Source: Paraburkholderia fungorum (lineage in GTDB: Bacteria; Pseudomonadota; Gammaproteobacteria; Burkholderiales; Burkholderiaceae). Taken from it: DNA of 64,000 nt. Both the position numbers and the translations under genes were made by a program. Of the stretch, positions 1 to 8,762 are shown piece after piece. The stretch spans positions 39,508-103,507 of the forward strand of contig NZ_MCAS01000024.1 in the NCBI RefSeq assembly GCF_003610895.1. Reading direction: 5' to 3'. Positions within the stretch are counted from its first letter, which is position 1, and every line of letters starts with the position of its first letter. The notes below the pieces were generated by a model, which saw nothing but the letters and a program-made list of their open reading frames with translations, searched no databases and had not been told where the DNA came from.

Positions 1-716
1 TCGACGATCTGGTGACGCGTGGGGTGTCTGAGCCGTATCGCATGTTCACGAGCCGTGCGGAATACCGCCTCAGCCTGCGCGAAGACAACGCCGATATGCG
101 TCTGACGGAGATGGGCCGCGAGCTCGGTGTGGTTGACGATGTCCGTTGGGACGCATTCAGCCGTAAGCGTGATGCTGTTTCACGTGAAACAGAGCGCCTT
201 CGCACGACGTGGGTCAATCCTAAGACGTTACCGGCGGAAGAAGCGACCGCATTGCTCGGCAAACCGATCGACCACGAATACAGTTTGGCTGATCTGTTGC
301 GTCGTCCGGGTGTGACTTATGACGGAGTCTGTGGTTTGCGCGCAGGCGCATGCGCCGCGCCTGAAATATTGGCCGAAGACGACGTTCTGCTTGCCCAGAT
401 CAAGGAGCAGATCGAGATCGGTATCAAGTATCAGGGCTATATCGACCGTCAGGCCGACGAGATCGAGCGGAATGAATCGCATGAAAGTACGCGTTTGCCG
501 GAAGGGTTGGACTACGCCGAGGTAAGAGGGCTGTCGTTCGAGGCGCGTCAGAAGCTGACGCAATTCCGCCCCGAGACCATTGGTCAGGCTTCGCGCATCT
601 CCGGCATTACGCCGGCGGCGATCTCCTTGCTGATGGTCTACTTGAAGCGCGGGTTGGGGCGCCGTCCGGCGAAACCCGCCGAACCCGGCACCGACAGCAT
701 GCCGGTGGCGCAATGA
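1..716 (+). CDS. mnmG: tRNA uridine-5-carboxymethylaminomethyl modification enzyme MnmG (GidA), C-terminal part
   Basis: Partial gene. The frame is open from base 3 to the TGA at 714-716, so about 237 C-terminal residues are visible and the start lies left of the window. The segment begins in the conserved stretch around VSEPYRMFTSRAEYRLSLREDN and continues through the helical C-terminal domain that contacts tRNA and MnmE. MnmG is the FAD/NADH-dependent partner of MnmE in making the (carboxymethyl)aminomethyl group at U34 of several tRNAs. The next gene, rsmG, overlaps its stop by 4 bp (ATGA), so the two are translationally coupled. A perfect parS sequence is embedded in the coding sequence at 176-191 without breaking the frame. 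Confidence 0.97.
   Translation, partial: DDLVTRGVSEPYRMFTSRAEYRLSLREDNADMRLTEMGRELGVVDDVRWDAFSRKRDAVSRETERLRTTWVNPKTLPAEEATALLGKPIDHEYSLADLLRRPGVTYDGVCGLRAGACAAPEILAEDDVLLAQIKEQIEIGIKYQGYIDRQADEIERNESHESTRLPEGLDYAEVRGLSFEARQKLTQFRPETIGQASRISGITPAAISLLMVYLKRGLGRRPAKPAEPGTDSMPVAQ
176..191. other. parS: parS centromere site inside mnmG
   Basis: The sequence TGTTTCACGTGAAACA is a perfect 16-bp palindrome identical to the canonical chromosomal parS consensus. It is read as the codons for V-S-R-E-T within mnmG. ParB binds such sites and spreads to form the partition complex. The cognate parA and parB genes lie 1.3-3 kb downstream. I found only this perfect copy in the window. Confidence 0.93.
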
Positions 717-1396
717 TGGCGGGTCAGAAGGCAAGTGGTAACGAGGCACTGGTGCCGCTCCTGACGGACGGCGTTCGCGAACTCGGCCTTGATCTGAGCC
801 AGGCGCAACTCGGCAAACTGCTCGACTATGTTGCGTTACTGTCCAAATGGAACGCCGTTTATAACCTGACGGCGATTCGCGATCCGCGCCAGATGCTGAT
901 CCAGCACATCCTGGATTCGCTTTCGATCGTGCCGCATCTTGCTACGCGCGGTGCCTCCTCGGTACTGGATGTGGGTTCCGGTGGCGGTCTGCCGGGTATC
1001 GTGCTCGCTATCGTGTTGCCTGATTGGACCGTCACCGTGAACGACATTGTTCACAAGAAGACGGCGTTTCAGGCCCAGGCTAAAGCCGAGCTCGGCCTTG
1101 CGAATCTGTCGGTGGTCACTGGCCACGTCGAGACTTTGCAGCCGGGCGCCGAAGTACCGGCAAAGTTCGACGTAATTGTGTCGCGCGCATTCGCAGAGCT
1201 CGCGGATTTCGTTACACTGGCCCGTCATCTGGTTGCGGAGCAGGGTGCGATCTGGGCAATGAAAGGCGTGCGTCCGGATGGCGAGATTGAGCGCCTGCCG
1301 GCCAGCGCCCACGTGGAGCAGATCATTCGGCTGAACGTGCCGTCGCTCGATGCGGAGCGGCATTTGATCAAGGTTCTGGTGGACGCCGAAGCCTGA
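713..1396 (+). CDS. rsmG: 16S rRNA (guanine527-N7)-methyltransferase RsmG (GidB)
   Basis: 227 residues, normal for the family. RsmG methylates N7 of G527 in 16S rRNA using S-adenosylmethionine; its loss gives low-level streptomycin resistance in many bacteria. The SAM-binding glycine-rich motif VLDVGSGGGLPG is at about residues 84-95, preceded by the family signature KWNAVYNLTAIRDP at 46-59. The ATG overlaps the mnmG stop codon. A second ATG follows immediately, so the exact start could be one codon later. The mnmG-rsmG-parA-parB order is a classic origin-proximal arrangement. Confidence 0.97.
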   Translation: MMAGQKASGNEALVPLLTDGVRELGLDLSQAQLGKLLDYVALLSKWNAVYNLTAIRDPRQMLIQHILDSLSIVPHLATRGASSVLDVGSGGGLPGIVLAIVLPDWTVTVNDIVHKKTAFQAQAKAELGLANLSVVTGHVETLQPGAEVPAKFDVIVSRAFAELADFVTLARHLVAEQGAIWAMKGVRPDGEIERLPASAHVEQIIRLNVPSLDAERHLIKVLVDAEA

Positions 1397-1431
1397 CGGC
1401 CTCCGGCTGGTCCGAGACGCGTACCACGACC

Positions 1432-1445
1432 AGAAAGCGCTTTCT
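1432..1445. repeat. 14-bp perfect palindrome between rsmG and parA
   Basis: AGAAAGCGCTTTCT is a perfect inverted repeat about 45 bp upstream of the parA start, in the 93-bp rsmG-parA gap. It could be an operator for autoregulation of parAB, but nothing else in the sequence supports that. Confidence 0.4.
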
Positions 1446-1489
1446 ACTTTATTCAAGCAACTTCAAGCAGTAAAAGGGACACACCAACG

Positions 1490-2281
1490 ATGGCAAAAAT
1501 CTTCTGCGTTGCAAACCAGAAGGGTGGCGTCGGCAAGACGACGACGGCAGTCAATCTGGCCGCGAGCTTGGCAGCGCAGGGACAGCGAGTCCTTCTCATC
1601 GATCTGGACCCGCAGGGCAACGCCACGATGGGCAGTGGCATCGACAAGGCCGCATGCGTGAACACCGTCTATGAAGTGCTCGTGGATGGTGTGTCGGTGG
1701 CGGATGCGCGAGTACGGCCAGAGGCCGTCGGCTACGACGTGCTGCCCGCGAACCGTGAGCTGGCCGGTGCCGAGGTTGAGCTGGTCAGCGTGCAGAACCG
1801 TGAGCGCCAAATGAAGATCGCCCTGGCGGCGGTCGAAGGCGAATACGATTTCGTGCTGATCGACTGCCCGCCGGCATTGTCGCTGCTGACCCTCAACGGC
1901 TTGTGCGCGGCGCATGGCGTGGTGATTCCGATGCAGTGCGAGTACTTCGCGCTCGAGGGCTTGTCCGATCTGGTCAACACGATCAAGCAGGTGCACGCGA
2001 ACCTGAATCGCGATCTGAAGGTGATCGGACTGCTGCGCGTCATGTTCGATCCGCGGATCACGTTGCAACAGCAAGTCTCGGATCAGTTGAAGGAACACTT
2101 CGGCGACAAGGTGTTCGACGTGGTGATCCCGCGCAACGTTCGTCTTGCCGAGGCGCCGAGTTACGGGCTACCGGGTGTCGTGTTCGATAGGGCGTCGCGC
2201 GGTGCGCAGGCGTATGTGCAGTTCGGTGCAGAGATGATTGAGCGGGTGCGCACATTGAATGACGCGCCCCAGGCGTCCTAA
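1490..2281 (+). CDS. parA: chromosome partitioning ATPase ParA (Soj type)
   Basis: 263 residues, the short chromosomal ParA/Soj type without an N-terminal DNA-binding extension. The deviant Walker A motif KGGVGKTT is at residues 11-18, the A' motif LIDLDPQGN at about 36-44 and the Walker B region FVLIDCPPAL at about 121-130. ParA binds DNA non-specifically as an ATP dimer and moves the ParB-parS complex toward the cell pole. parB starts 18 bp downstream. An in-frame parS in mnmG sits 1.3 kb upstream, so the whole partition locus is compact. An AAAGGG-like ribosome site precedes the ATG. Confidence 0.97.
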   Translation: MAKIFCVANQKGGVGKTTTAVNLAASLAAQGQRVLLIDLDPQGNATMGSGIDKAACVNTVYEVLVDGVSVADARVRPEAVGYDVLPANRELAGAEVELVSVQNRERQMKIALAAVEGEYDFVLIDCPPALSLLTLNGLCAAHGVVIPMQCEYFALEGLSDLVNTIKQVHANLNRDLKVIGLLRVMFDPRITLQQQVSDQLKEHFGDKVFDVVIPRNVRLAEAPSYGLPGVVFDRASRGAQAYVQFGAEMIERVRTLNDAPQAS

Positions 2282-2299
2282 GCGGATCGAGGAAGCACA

Positions 2300-3187
2300 A
2301 TGAACGCAGTAGCAAGAAAGAAGGGCTTGGGCCGCGGTCTGGAAGCATTGCTGGGTGGCAGTGCGGATATAACCGAGGTCGTGGCGATCGAGGGTGCGCC
2401 GAATGTGCTGCCGCTCAGCAAACTGCAGGCCGGCAAGTACCAGCCGCGCACGCGTATGGACGAAGGCGCGCTGCAGGAGTTGGCAGCCAGTATTCGTGCT
2501 CAGGGGCTGATGCAGCCGATCCTCGTGCGGCCGGTTTCCGCGGATAAATACGAGATCATCGCGGGCGAGCGGCGTTTCCGTGCCGCGCGGATAGCCGGTC
2601 TCGACGAGGTGCCGGTGCTGGTGAAGGATGTGCCGGACCAGGCCGCCGCGGCGATGGCGCTGATCGAGAATATCCAGCGCGAAGATCTGAATCCGCTGGA
2701 AGAGGCACAGGGTATCCAGCGCTTGCTCGACGAATTCAATTTCACGCACGAGCAGGCGGCTGAATCGGTGGGCCGCTCGCGCAGCGCTGTCTCGAATCTG
2801 CTGCGTTTGCTCAATCTGGCGACGCCGGTGCAGACGATGTTGTTGGCCGGTGATCTCGATATGGGTCATGCACGTGCGCTGCTGGCCGTCGATGCAGCGA
2901 CACAGATTACGCTGGCCAATCAGGTCGTCAACAAGCGCATGTCGGTCCGCGAGACCGAAAAACTGGTGACCGCGACTACCAAGGCTGCGCCCACGGTGAA
3001 AGCGCGGGCGAATCAGGACGGCGGCCGCGACACGCGGCGGCTCGAAGAGGAGTTGTCCGATCTGCTTTCCGCCACCGTAAAGATCAAACTCGGCCGACGC
3101 GGCCGCGGCCAGGTGCTGGTGGACTTCGGCGATCTGGACGCACTGGAAGGCATTCTTGTCCGATTGCGCGGCAACGCTACGGTGTGA
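2300..3187 (+). CDS. parB: chromosome partitioning protein ParB (Spo0J), parS-binding CTPase
   Basis: 295 residues, typical for chromosomal ParB. The basic N-terminus KKGLGRGLEALLG, which contacts ParA, is at residues 7-19. The ParB/Srx CTP-binding core follows, with YQPR at 47-50 and the arginine patch GERRFRAA at 89-96. The helix-turn-helix region FTHEQAAESVGRSRSAVSNL at about 147-166 reads parS. The C-terminus is the dimerisation domain. It lies 18 bp after parA, so the two are co-transcribed. Its target sequence is visible at 176-191. Confidence 0.97.
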   Translation: MNAVARKKGLGRGLEALLGGSADITEVVAIEGAPNVLPLSKLQAGKYQPRTRMDEGALQELAASIRAQGLMQPILVRPVSADKYEIIAGERRFRAARIAGLDEVPVLVKDVPDQAAAAMALIENIQREDLNPLEEAQGIQRLLDEFNFTHEQAAESVGRSRSAVSNLLRLLNLATPVQTMLLAGDLDMGHARALLAVDAATQITLANQVVNKRMSVRETEKLVTATTKAAPTVKARANQDGGRDTRRLEEELSDLLSATVKIKLGRRGRGQVLVDFGDLDALEGILVRLRGNATV

Positions 3188-3867
3188 TCCCCGCGGGTTG
3201 AATCTGTGTGGTGGATATTGTGCGGGATTGCGGCCTGGTTGGGCCACGCCCCCGCTTCCGCCCGCAAGCTGTCAGGCGGGTTTGTGGCGACAGGGTTGAT
3301 GCCGCAGTTGTTACTTGCTGCAGCGTCGCCCGTTTGACGATTTTCCTGACAGATCGATAAGTTGCGTGAATTTCAGTTGGATTCCTGATTATTTTCTGCG
3401 CTTGATAATAAGGATTCCGATGTATTGCCTTGCGCCATCGTTTTCCTGGCGACACTGATATGGCCAGGGCGCACCGTGCGGAGGAGGCCGCTTGCAGCAG
3501 CAGGGCGGGTGTCGATGTGACGCAGCAGCTGCCTGATGGCTGGTGGTGTCGATCGCCTGGCTCTGCGAGAGGCAGGCCATCGCTGCTGGGCGCAGTGAGG
3601 AAGGTGCGGCCTGCGCTCGTCGCCTCGCACCTACCCGGTGCCGTCCTTTATGTCCACCAAAGCTGGCAAAAACGATCGTCTGTTGCATTTTTGAGACGTC
3701 CGCAACAGCGTCGAAACGACGCATCTGCGAACTTCAATCGCCTCGACTCATTGCGCATGTTTTGCCGCCCCCCGGCTGCCTTACATTTGACGTGTATAGG
3801 CCGGGCAGGAGGACGTTTTCGCATCGTGAAGGTCGTTTTCACACAGGTTATTGAACGGCCTAAAGTC
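3188..3867. other. long intergenic region between parB and the atp operon promoter
   Basis: About 680 bp with no convincing coding region. Open frames exist on both strands, but they lack ribosome sites, are rich in Arg/Ser/Pro and run into the atp promoter. I see no obvious terminator after parB. The right part becomes more A+T-rich before the promoter. Confidence 0.6.
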
Positions 3868-3896
3868 TTGAATTGCCTGCAACTATCGCTTACAAT
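3868..3896 (+). promoter_or_regulatory. sigma70-type promoter of the atp operon
   Basis: A -35 hexamer TTGAAT (3868-3873) and a -10 hexamer TACAAT (3891-3896) are separated by exactly 17 bp. Matches to consensus are 4/6 and 5/6. Predicted transcription starts near 3903, giving a leader of about 70 nt before atpI. It is the best promoter match I found in the intergenic region ahead of the ATP synthase genes. Confidence 0.65.
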
Positions 3897-3975
3897 CGCC
3901 CGGATTTAATTGCACGGCAACCCCGTAAGCGCAGCGTAAGCTCGCGGGCTGGAATAAGACTTTCGGAACACTGCG

Positions 3976-4521
3976 ATGGCGGTTAAAACGTCGAATCAAG
4001 CGCCGAAGAATGGGCGTGACGACCACCGCGCTGAACGCACCGTTTCCGATGCGTCCACCGGTCAGCACGTTACAACTGACGATGCGTGGGATGTCGAGCA
4101 ACAAGATAACAATATCGTTCCGCTCACGCGGGCCGAGGCTGAAAAGCTGTTTGGTCCGAACGTGAGTCGTCCATCGCGCGTTACGCCTTTCAAGGTCGTG
4201 GCGGCGCAAATGGTTTTGTCCCTGGGTGCGACGCTGGTGTGGTGGCTGTTCTACAAGCCGCCGGGCGCTGCTGCGCTGTCCGCGTTCCTGGGGGGAGCGA
4301 TCTGCTGGGTGCCGAGCGCGCTGTTCGCGGCACGACTTAGAACGCTGAGCGGCGCCAAAACAGCGATGAGCTGGATGATCGGCGAAGCGCTCAAGATGGG
4401 GACAACGATCGCGATGTTTGTAGTCATCGCTTTCTGGTATCACGACGTATGCTGGGTGCCGCTGCTCGTGACTTACCTCATCGCGCTCAAGACGTACTGG
4501 ATCGCTCTCGCGTGGCGCTAA
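3976..4521 (+). CDS. atpI: ATP synthase subunit I (AtpI)
   Basis: 181 residues: a hydrophilic N-terminus of about 70 residues followed by about four hydrophobic segments (VVAAQMVLSLGATLVWWLFY, ALSAFLGGAICWVPSALFAA, GTTIAMFVVIAFWY and CWVPLLVTYLIALKTYWIAL). This is the usual architecture of the small accessory membrane protein that precedes atpB and helps assemble the c-ring. Sequence conservation in AtpI is weak, so the call rests on topology plus its place as first gene of a complete atp operon. The hydrophilic extension is long for the family but common in Burkholderiales. Confidence 0.88.
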   Translation: MAVKTSNQAPKNGRDDHRAERTVSDASTGQHVTTDDAWDVEQQDNNIVPLTRAEAEKLFGPNVSRPSRVTPFKVVAAQMVLSLGATLVWWLFYKPPGAAALSAFLGGAICWVPSALFAARLRTLSGAKTAMSWMIGEALKMGTTIAMFVVIAFWYHDVCWVPLLVTYLIALKTYWIALAWR

Positions 4522-4706
4522 GGTTGTAGCAGAGCGTAGCAGGACGAAAAGCAGCACAAAAGGCAACACAAAATTCAGGCTGGCGCGCAGCGCTGGCGTA
4601 AGGAGTGCGGATATGACACGATCCGCACCCGGCGTGTTCCCGCAATACAGAATTGCGGCGGGAACGGCCTAAGACGATTTTCGACAATTTGGGTGGCATT
4701 AACGAT

Positions 4707-5558
4707 ATGGCAGCTAGCGAAGGCACGCGCGCTCTGGATCCGTCCGAGTACATCGCGCACCACTTGCAGAACTTTTCCACCGCGCACCAGACGTCGATTT
4801 TCGACATTCACGTGTGGAATCTGGACACCCTTTTCTGGTCGATCGTTTGCGGTCTGGCCACCATCGCCATTCTTCATCTGGCTGCTCGCAAGGCAACGTC
4901 CGGCGTGCCGGGCCGTTTCCAGTGCGCAATCGAAATGCTGGTTGAAATGGTCGAGGATCAATCGAAGTCGATGATCCACGGCTCGCGTACCTTCATCGCA
5001 CCGCTGGCACTGACCGTGTTCGTCTGGGTTGCCCTGATGAACTCGCTCGACTTTATCCCCGTCGACCTGCCGGGTCGTGTGATCGGCTGGCTCGGCCTGT
5101 CGCAAGTCATCCCCCATCATCGCATCGTGCCGACCGCCGACCTGAACGGCACGCTCGGCATCGCACTCGGCGTGTTCGCGCTGATGATTTACTACAACTT
5201 CAAGATCAAGGGCGCAGGCGGCTTCGTGCATGAACTGCTGTCGGCTCCGTTCGGCGCGCATCCGTTGCTGTGGATCCCGAACCTTGCATTGAACATCATC
5301 GAGTTCGTCGCAAAGACGGTTTCGCTCGGCATGCGGCTGTTCGGCAACATGTACGCGGGTGAGCTGTTGTTCCTGCTGATTGCTCTGCTCGGCAGCATGT
5401 GGGGTTTCGGCGCGGACGCGTCAGTGCTCGGCTTTATCGGCCACGTCATTGCTGGCACGGTCTGGGCGATCTTCCACATCCTGATCGTGCTGCTGCAAGC
5501 GTTCATCTTCATGATGCTGACGCTGGTGTACATCGGACAGGCACACGACAGCCACTAA
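4707..5558 (+). CDS. atpB: F1Fo ATP synthase subunit a
   Basis: 283 residues with several membrane spans. Subunit a forms the two proton half-channels against the c-ring. The segment SLGMRLFGNMYAGELLFLLIAL carries the essential arginine of the penultimate helix, and the last helix ends near FIFMMLTLVYIGQAHDSH. The start at 4707 (MAASEGTRALDPSEYIAHHL) is chosen over an in-frame ATG at 4653 because the extra 18 residues are not family-like and a G-rich ribosome site precedes 4707. It is the second gene of the atp operon. Confidence 0.96.
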   Translation: MAASEGTRALDPSEYIAHHLQNFSTAHQTSIFDIHVWNLDTLFWSIVCGLATIAILHLAARKATSGVPGRFQCAIEMLVEMVEDQSKSMIHGSRTFIAPLALTVFVWVALMNSLDFIPVDLPGRVIGWLGLSQVIPHHRIVPTADLNGTLGIALGVFALMIYYNFKIKGAGGFVHELLSAPFGAHPLLWIPNLALNIIEFVAKTVSLGMRLFGNMYAGELLFLLIALLGSMWGFGADASVLGFIGHVIAGTVWAIFHILIVLLQAFIFMMLTLVYIGQAHDSH

Positions 5559-5650
5559 TCACGGCGTGTCGAACGACGAATTGTTTTAGTTTTGTTTTAT
5601 TAAATCCCAGTTCCAACCAGTTCTAAAAGACTTTTCACAAAGGAGTGATC

Positions 5651-5920
5651 ATGCAAGCTTTCATCGCCAACATCCAGGGTCTGACCGCCATCGGTATCGG
5701 CATCATCATCGGCCTGGGTGCAATCGGCGCCTGTATCGGTATCGGCCTGATGGGTGGCAAGTACATCGAAGCATGTGCTCGTCAGCCGGAACTGATGAAC
5801 CCGCTGCAAACCAAGATGTTCCTGCTGGCTGGTCTGATCGATGCGGCGTTCCTGATTGGTGTTGGTGTGGCAATGCTGTTCGCGTTCGCGAACCCGCTGC
5901 TGTCGAAGCTGGCAGGCTGA
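5651..5920 (+). CDS. atpE: F1Fo ATP synthase subunit c (proteolipid)
   Basis: 89 residues, two transmembrane helices with the polar loop ARQPE between them. Asp64, in LLAGLIDAAFLIGVG, is the ion-carrying carboxylate. The flanking residues lack the extra polar groups of Na+-type rings, so proton coupling is inferred. The ATG at 5651 follows AAAGGAG; an in-frame GTG two codons earlier lies within that ribosome site and is unlikely to be used. The strong ribosome site fits the high copy number of subunit c. Confidence 0.97.
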   Translation: MQAFIANIQGLTAIGIGIIIGLGAIGACIGIGLMGGKYIEACARQPELMNPLQTKMFLLAGLIDAAFLIGVGVAMLFAFANPLLSKLAG

Positions 5921-6058
5921 GGTTCCTCGGAAGTTTGCGCCTGAGCTATAACTGGTAAAGGCGCAGGGCGGAACGGGCACTTGGGCGCTGATCGAATACA
6001 GAATCGATGAGCGCCTTGCCGTTTCACTTTCCGAACTAGCAACGTTTAAGGAAACACC

Positions 6059-6529
6059 GTGAATCTCAACGCAACCCTGTTTGCGCAAATGGTCGTGTTC
6101 CTGATCCTCGCGTGGTTCACGATGAAGTTCGTGTGGCCGCCGTTGATCAACGCCCTCGACGAGCGCTCGAAGAAGATCGCTGACGGTTTGTCGGCTGCTG
6201 AAAAGGGCAAGGCGGAACTCGAAGCCGCCCATAAGCGCGTCGACCAGGAACTCGCTCAGGCACGCAATGACGGTCAGCAACGTATTGCTGACGCCGAAAA
6301 GCGCGCAGTGACAGTCGCTGACGAAATCAAGGCCCAGGCACAAGCTGAAGCCGCTCGCATCATCGCGCAAGCGAAGGCCGACGCGGAGCAGCAAGTCGTG
6401 AAGGCTCGCGAAACGCTGCGCGGCGAAGTTGCTGCACTCGCCGTGAAGGGCGCTGAACAGATCCTGAAGCGCGAAGTCGACCAGGCAGCTCACGCTGACC
6501 TGCTGAATCAACTGAAAGCCGAGCTCTGA
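6059..6529 (+). CDS. atpF: F1Fo ATP synthase subunit b
   Basis: 156 residues with a GTG start preceded by AAGGAAA. One N-terminal membrane helix (LFAQMVVFLILAWFTMKFVWPPLI) is followed by a long charged, Ala/Glu/Lys-rich helix that forms the dimeric peripheral stalk. It ends 2 bp before atpH. The length equals the classical E. coli-type subunit b, not a split b/b' pair. Confidence 0.96.
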   Translation: MNLNATLFAQMVVFLILAWFTMKFVWPPLINALDERSKKIADGLSAAEKGKAELEAAHKRVDQELAQARNDGQQRIADAEKRAVTVADEIKAQAQAEAARIIAQAKADAEQQVVKARETLRGEVAALAVKGAEQILKREVDQAAHADLLNQLKAEL

Positions 6530-6531
6530 TC

Positions 6532-7071
6532 ATGGCCGAACTTGCAACCATCGCCCGTCCGTACGCAGAAGCGCTGTTTGGCGTGGCCGAAGCTGGTGAC
6601 ATCGCCGCCTGGTCCACGCTCGTGCAGGAGCTGGCACAGGTTGCGCGTCTGCCCGAAGTGCTGTCGATCGCCTCGAGCCCGAAAGTGAGCCGCGCCCAGG
6701 TCAGCGAACTGCTGCTGGCCGCGGTCAAGTCGCCGCTCAAGGACAACGCGCAAGCGAAGAATCTGGTGCAAATGCTGGTGGATAACCATCGCCTGCAGTT
6801 GCTGCCGGAAATCGCTGTGCAGTTCGAAGAGTTGAAGAATGCCCGCGAAGGAGCGGCAGATGTGCTGATCGTCAGCGCATTCCCGCTCGAAGGTGCGCAG
6901 TTGAACGAACTCGTCGCAAGTCTCGAACGCAAATTCAAGCGCAAGCTGAAGCCGACGGTCGAAGTCGACTCGTCGCTCATTGGCGGCGTGCGCGTGACGG
7001 TTGGCGACGAAGTGCTCGATACCTCGGTCCGCGCGCGGCTTGCCAGCATGCAGACGGCTCTGACGGCCTGA
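6532..7071 (+). CDS. atpH: F1Fo ATP synthase subunit delta
   Basis: 179 residues. It begins MAELATIARPYAEALFGVAE, the OSCP/delta N-terminal helical bundle that caps the alpha/beta hexamer. The C-terminal part includes the family signature VEVDSSLIGGVRVTVGDEVLDTSV. It joins the peripheral stalk (subunit b) to F1. Only 2 bp separate it from atpF, so translation is probably coupled. Confidence 0.96.
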   Translation: MAELATIARPYAEALFGVAEAGDIAAWSTLVQELAQVARLPEVLSIASSPKVSRAQVSELLLAAVKSPLKDNAQAKNLVQMLVDNHRLQLLPEIAVQFEELKNAREGAADVLIVSAFPLEGAQLNELVASLERKFKRKLKPTVEVDSSLIGGVRVTVGDEVLDTSVRARLASMQTALTA

Positions 7072-7129
7072 AGCGCCTCGAGCGCTTCAGCGGCTGGCAC
7101 GCAACAGAATTGACTATCAGGAGCGAATA

Positions 7130-8671
7130 ATGCAACTCAATCCCTCTGAGATCAGCGAGCTGATCAAGAGCAGGATCCAGGGCCTTGAAGCGAGCGCAGA
7201 CGTTCGCAACCAGGGCACCGTGATCTCCGTGACCGACGGTATCGTGCGCATCCACGGCCTGTCGGAAGTGATGCAGGGCGAAATGCTCGAATTCCCGGGC
7301 AACACCTTCGGTCTCGCACTGAACCTCGAGCGCGACTCGGTCGGCGCCGTGATTCTGGGTGAGTACGAACACATTTCGGAAGGCGACATCGTCAAGACGA
7401 CGGGCCGCATTCTCGAAGTGCCGGTGGGTCCGGAACTGCTCGGCCGCGTGGTCGATGCACTCGGCAACCCGATCGACGGCAAGGGCCCGATCAACGCGAA
7501 GAAGACCGACGCAATCGAAAAGATTGCTCCGGGCGTGATCTGGCGTAAGTCGGTTTCGGAACCGGTCCAAACCGGTCTGAAGTCGATCGACGCGATGGTG
7601 CCGGTTGGCCGTGGCCAGCGCGAGCTGATCATTGGCGACCGCCAGTGCGGCAAGACCGCCGTCGCAGTCGACGCGATCATCAACCAGAAGGGCAAGAACC
7701 TCTTCTGTATCTACGTCGCGATCGGCCAGAAGGCTTCGTCGATCATGAACGTGGTGCGCAAGCTGGAAGAAACCGGCGCGCTGGAATACACGATCGTCGT
7801 GGCCGCTTCGGCTTCGGAATCGGCTGCGATGCAATACCTCGCACCGTACGCCGGTTGCACGATGGGCGAATACTTCCGCGACCGCGGTCAAGACGCGCTG
7901 ATCGTTTATGACGATTTGACCAAGCAAGCCTGGGCATACCGTCAGATCTCGCTGCTGCTGCGCCGCCCGCCGGGCCGCGAAGCTTACCCGGGCGACGTGT
8001 TCTATCTGCACTCGCGTCTGCTGGAGCGTGCTGCTCGCGTCTCGGAAGAGTACGTCGAGAAGTTCACGAACGGCGAAGTGAAGGGCAAGAGCGGTTCGCT
8101 GACAGCACTGCCGGTCATTGAAACGCAAGCCGGCGACGTGACCGCATTCGTTCCGACGAACGTGATCTCGATTACCGACGGCCAGATCTTCCTGGAAACC
8201 GACCTCTTCAACGCAGGTATCCGCCCGGCAATCAACGCCGGCGTGTCGGTGTCGCGCGTTGGTGGTGCGGCTCAAACCAAGGTCGTGAAGAAGCTGTCGG
8301 GCGGTATTCGTACCGACCTGGCGCAGTACCGTGAACTCGCAGCGTTCGCGCAGTTCGCCTCGGACCTCGACGAAGCCACCCGCAAGCAGCTGGAGCGCGG
8401 CCGCCGCGTGACGGAACTGCTGAAGCAGCCGCAGTATCAGCCGCTGCAAGTGTGGGAACTGGCTGTCGCGCTGTTCGCAGCGAACAATGGCTACCTCGAC
8501 GATCTGGAAGTTGCGCAAGTGCTGCCGTTCGAAAAGGGCCTGCGCGATTACCTGAAGACGAAGCACGCTGACCTGATCAAGCGCGTCGAAGACACCAAGG
8601 AACTCTCGAAGGACGACGAAGCCCTGCTGCATACGGCTCTCAAAGACTTCAAGAAGTCCGGCGCTTATTGA
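7130..8671 (+). CDS. atpA: F1Fo ATP synthase subunit alpha
   Basis: 513 residues, full length. The Walker A motif GDRQCGKT is at residues 169-176. The non-catalytic nucleotide-binding subunit contributes the arginine finger in the region RPAINAGVSVSRVGG (about residues 365-379). AGGAGCG precedes the ATG. Together with atpD it forms the alpha3beta3 head. The operon order atpA-atpG-atpD-atpC is standard. Confidence 0.98.
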   Translation: MQLNPSEISELIKSRIQGLEASADVRNQGTVISVTDGIVRIHGLSEVMQGEMLEFPGNTFGLALNLERDSVGAVILGEYEHISEGDIVKTTGRILEVPVGPELLGRVVDALGNPIDGKGPINAKKTDAIEKIAPGVIWRKSVSEPVQTGLKSIDAMVPVGRGQRELIIGDRQCGKTAVAVDAIINQKGKNLFCIYVAIGQKASSIMNVVRKLEETGALEYTIVVAASASESAAMQYLAPYAGCTMGEYFRDRGQDALIVYDDLTKQAWAYRQISLLLRRPPGREAYPGDVFYLHSRLLERAARVSEEYVEKFTNGEVKGKSGSLTALPVIETQAGDVTAFVPTNVISITDGQIFLETDLFNAGIRPAINAGVSVSRVGGAAQTKVVKKLSGGIRTDLAQYRELAAFAQFASDLDEATRKQLERGRRVTELLKQPQYQPLQVWELAVALFAANNGYLDDLEVAQVLPFEKGLRDYLKTKHADLIKRVEDTKELSKDDEALLHTALKDFKKSGAY

Positions 8672-8762
8672 TCCGCGAGTGACCCGCAAGGCATAAACGG
8701 ACCTTGAAGCGGCGCGGGCCGCAGGCAACTGAACCCGCGCTGCTTCGATCAAGGAGCAAGCA

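Noticed and set aside
3430..3909. 159-codon frame in the parB-atpI gap
   Set aside because: No ribosome site, Arg/Ser/Pro-rich composition without family features, and it runs across the atp promoter.
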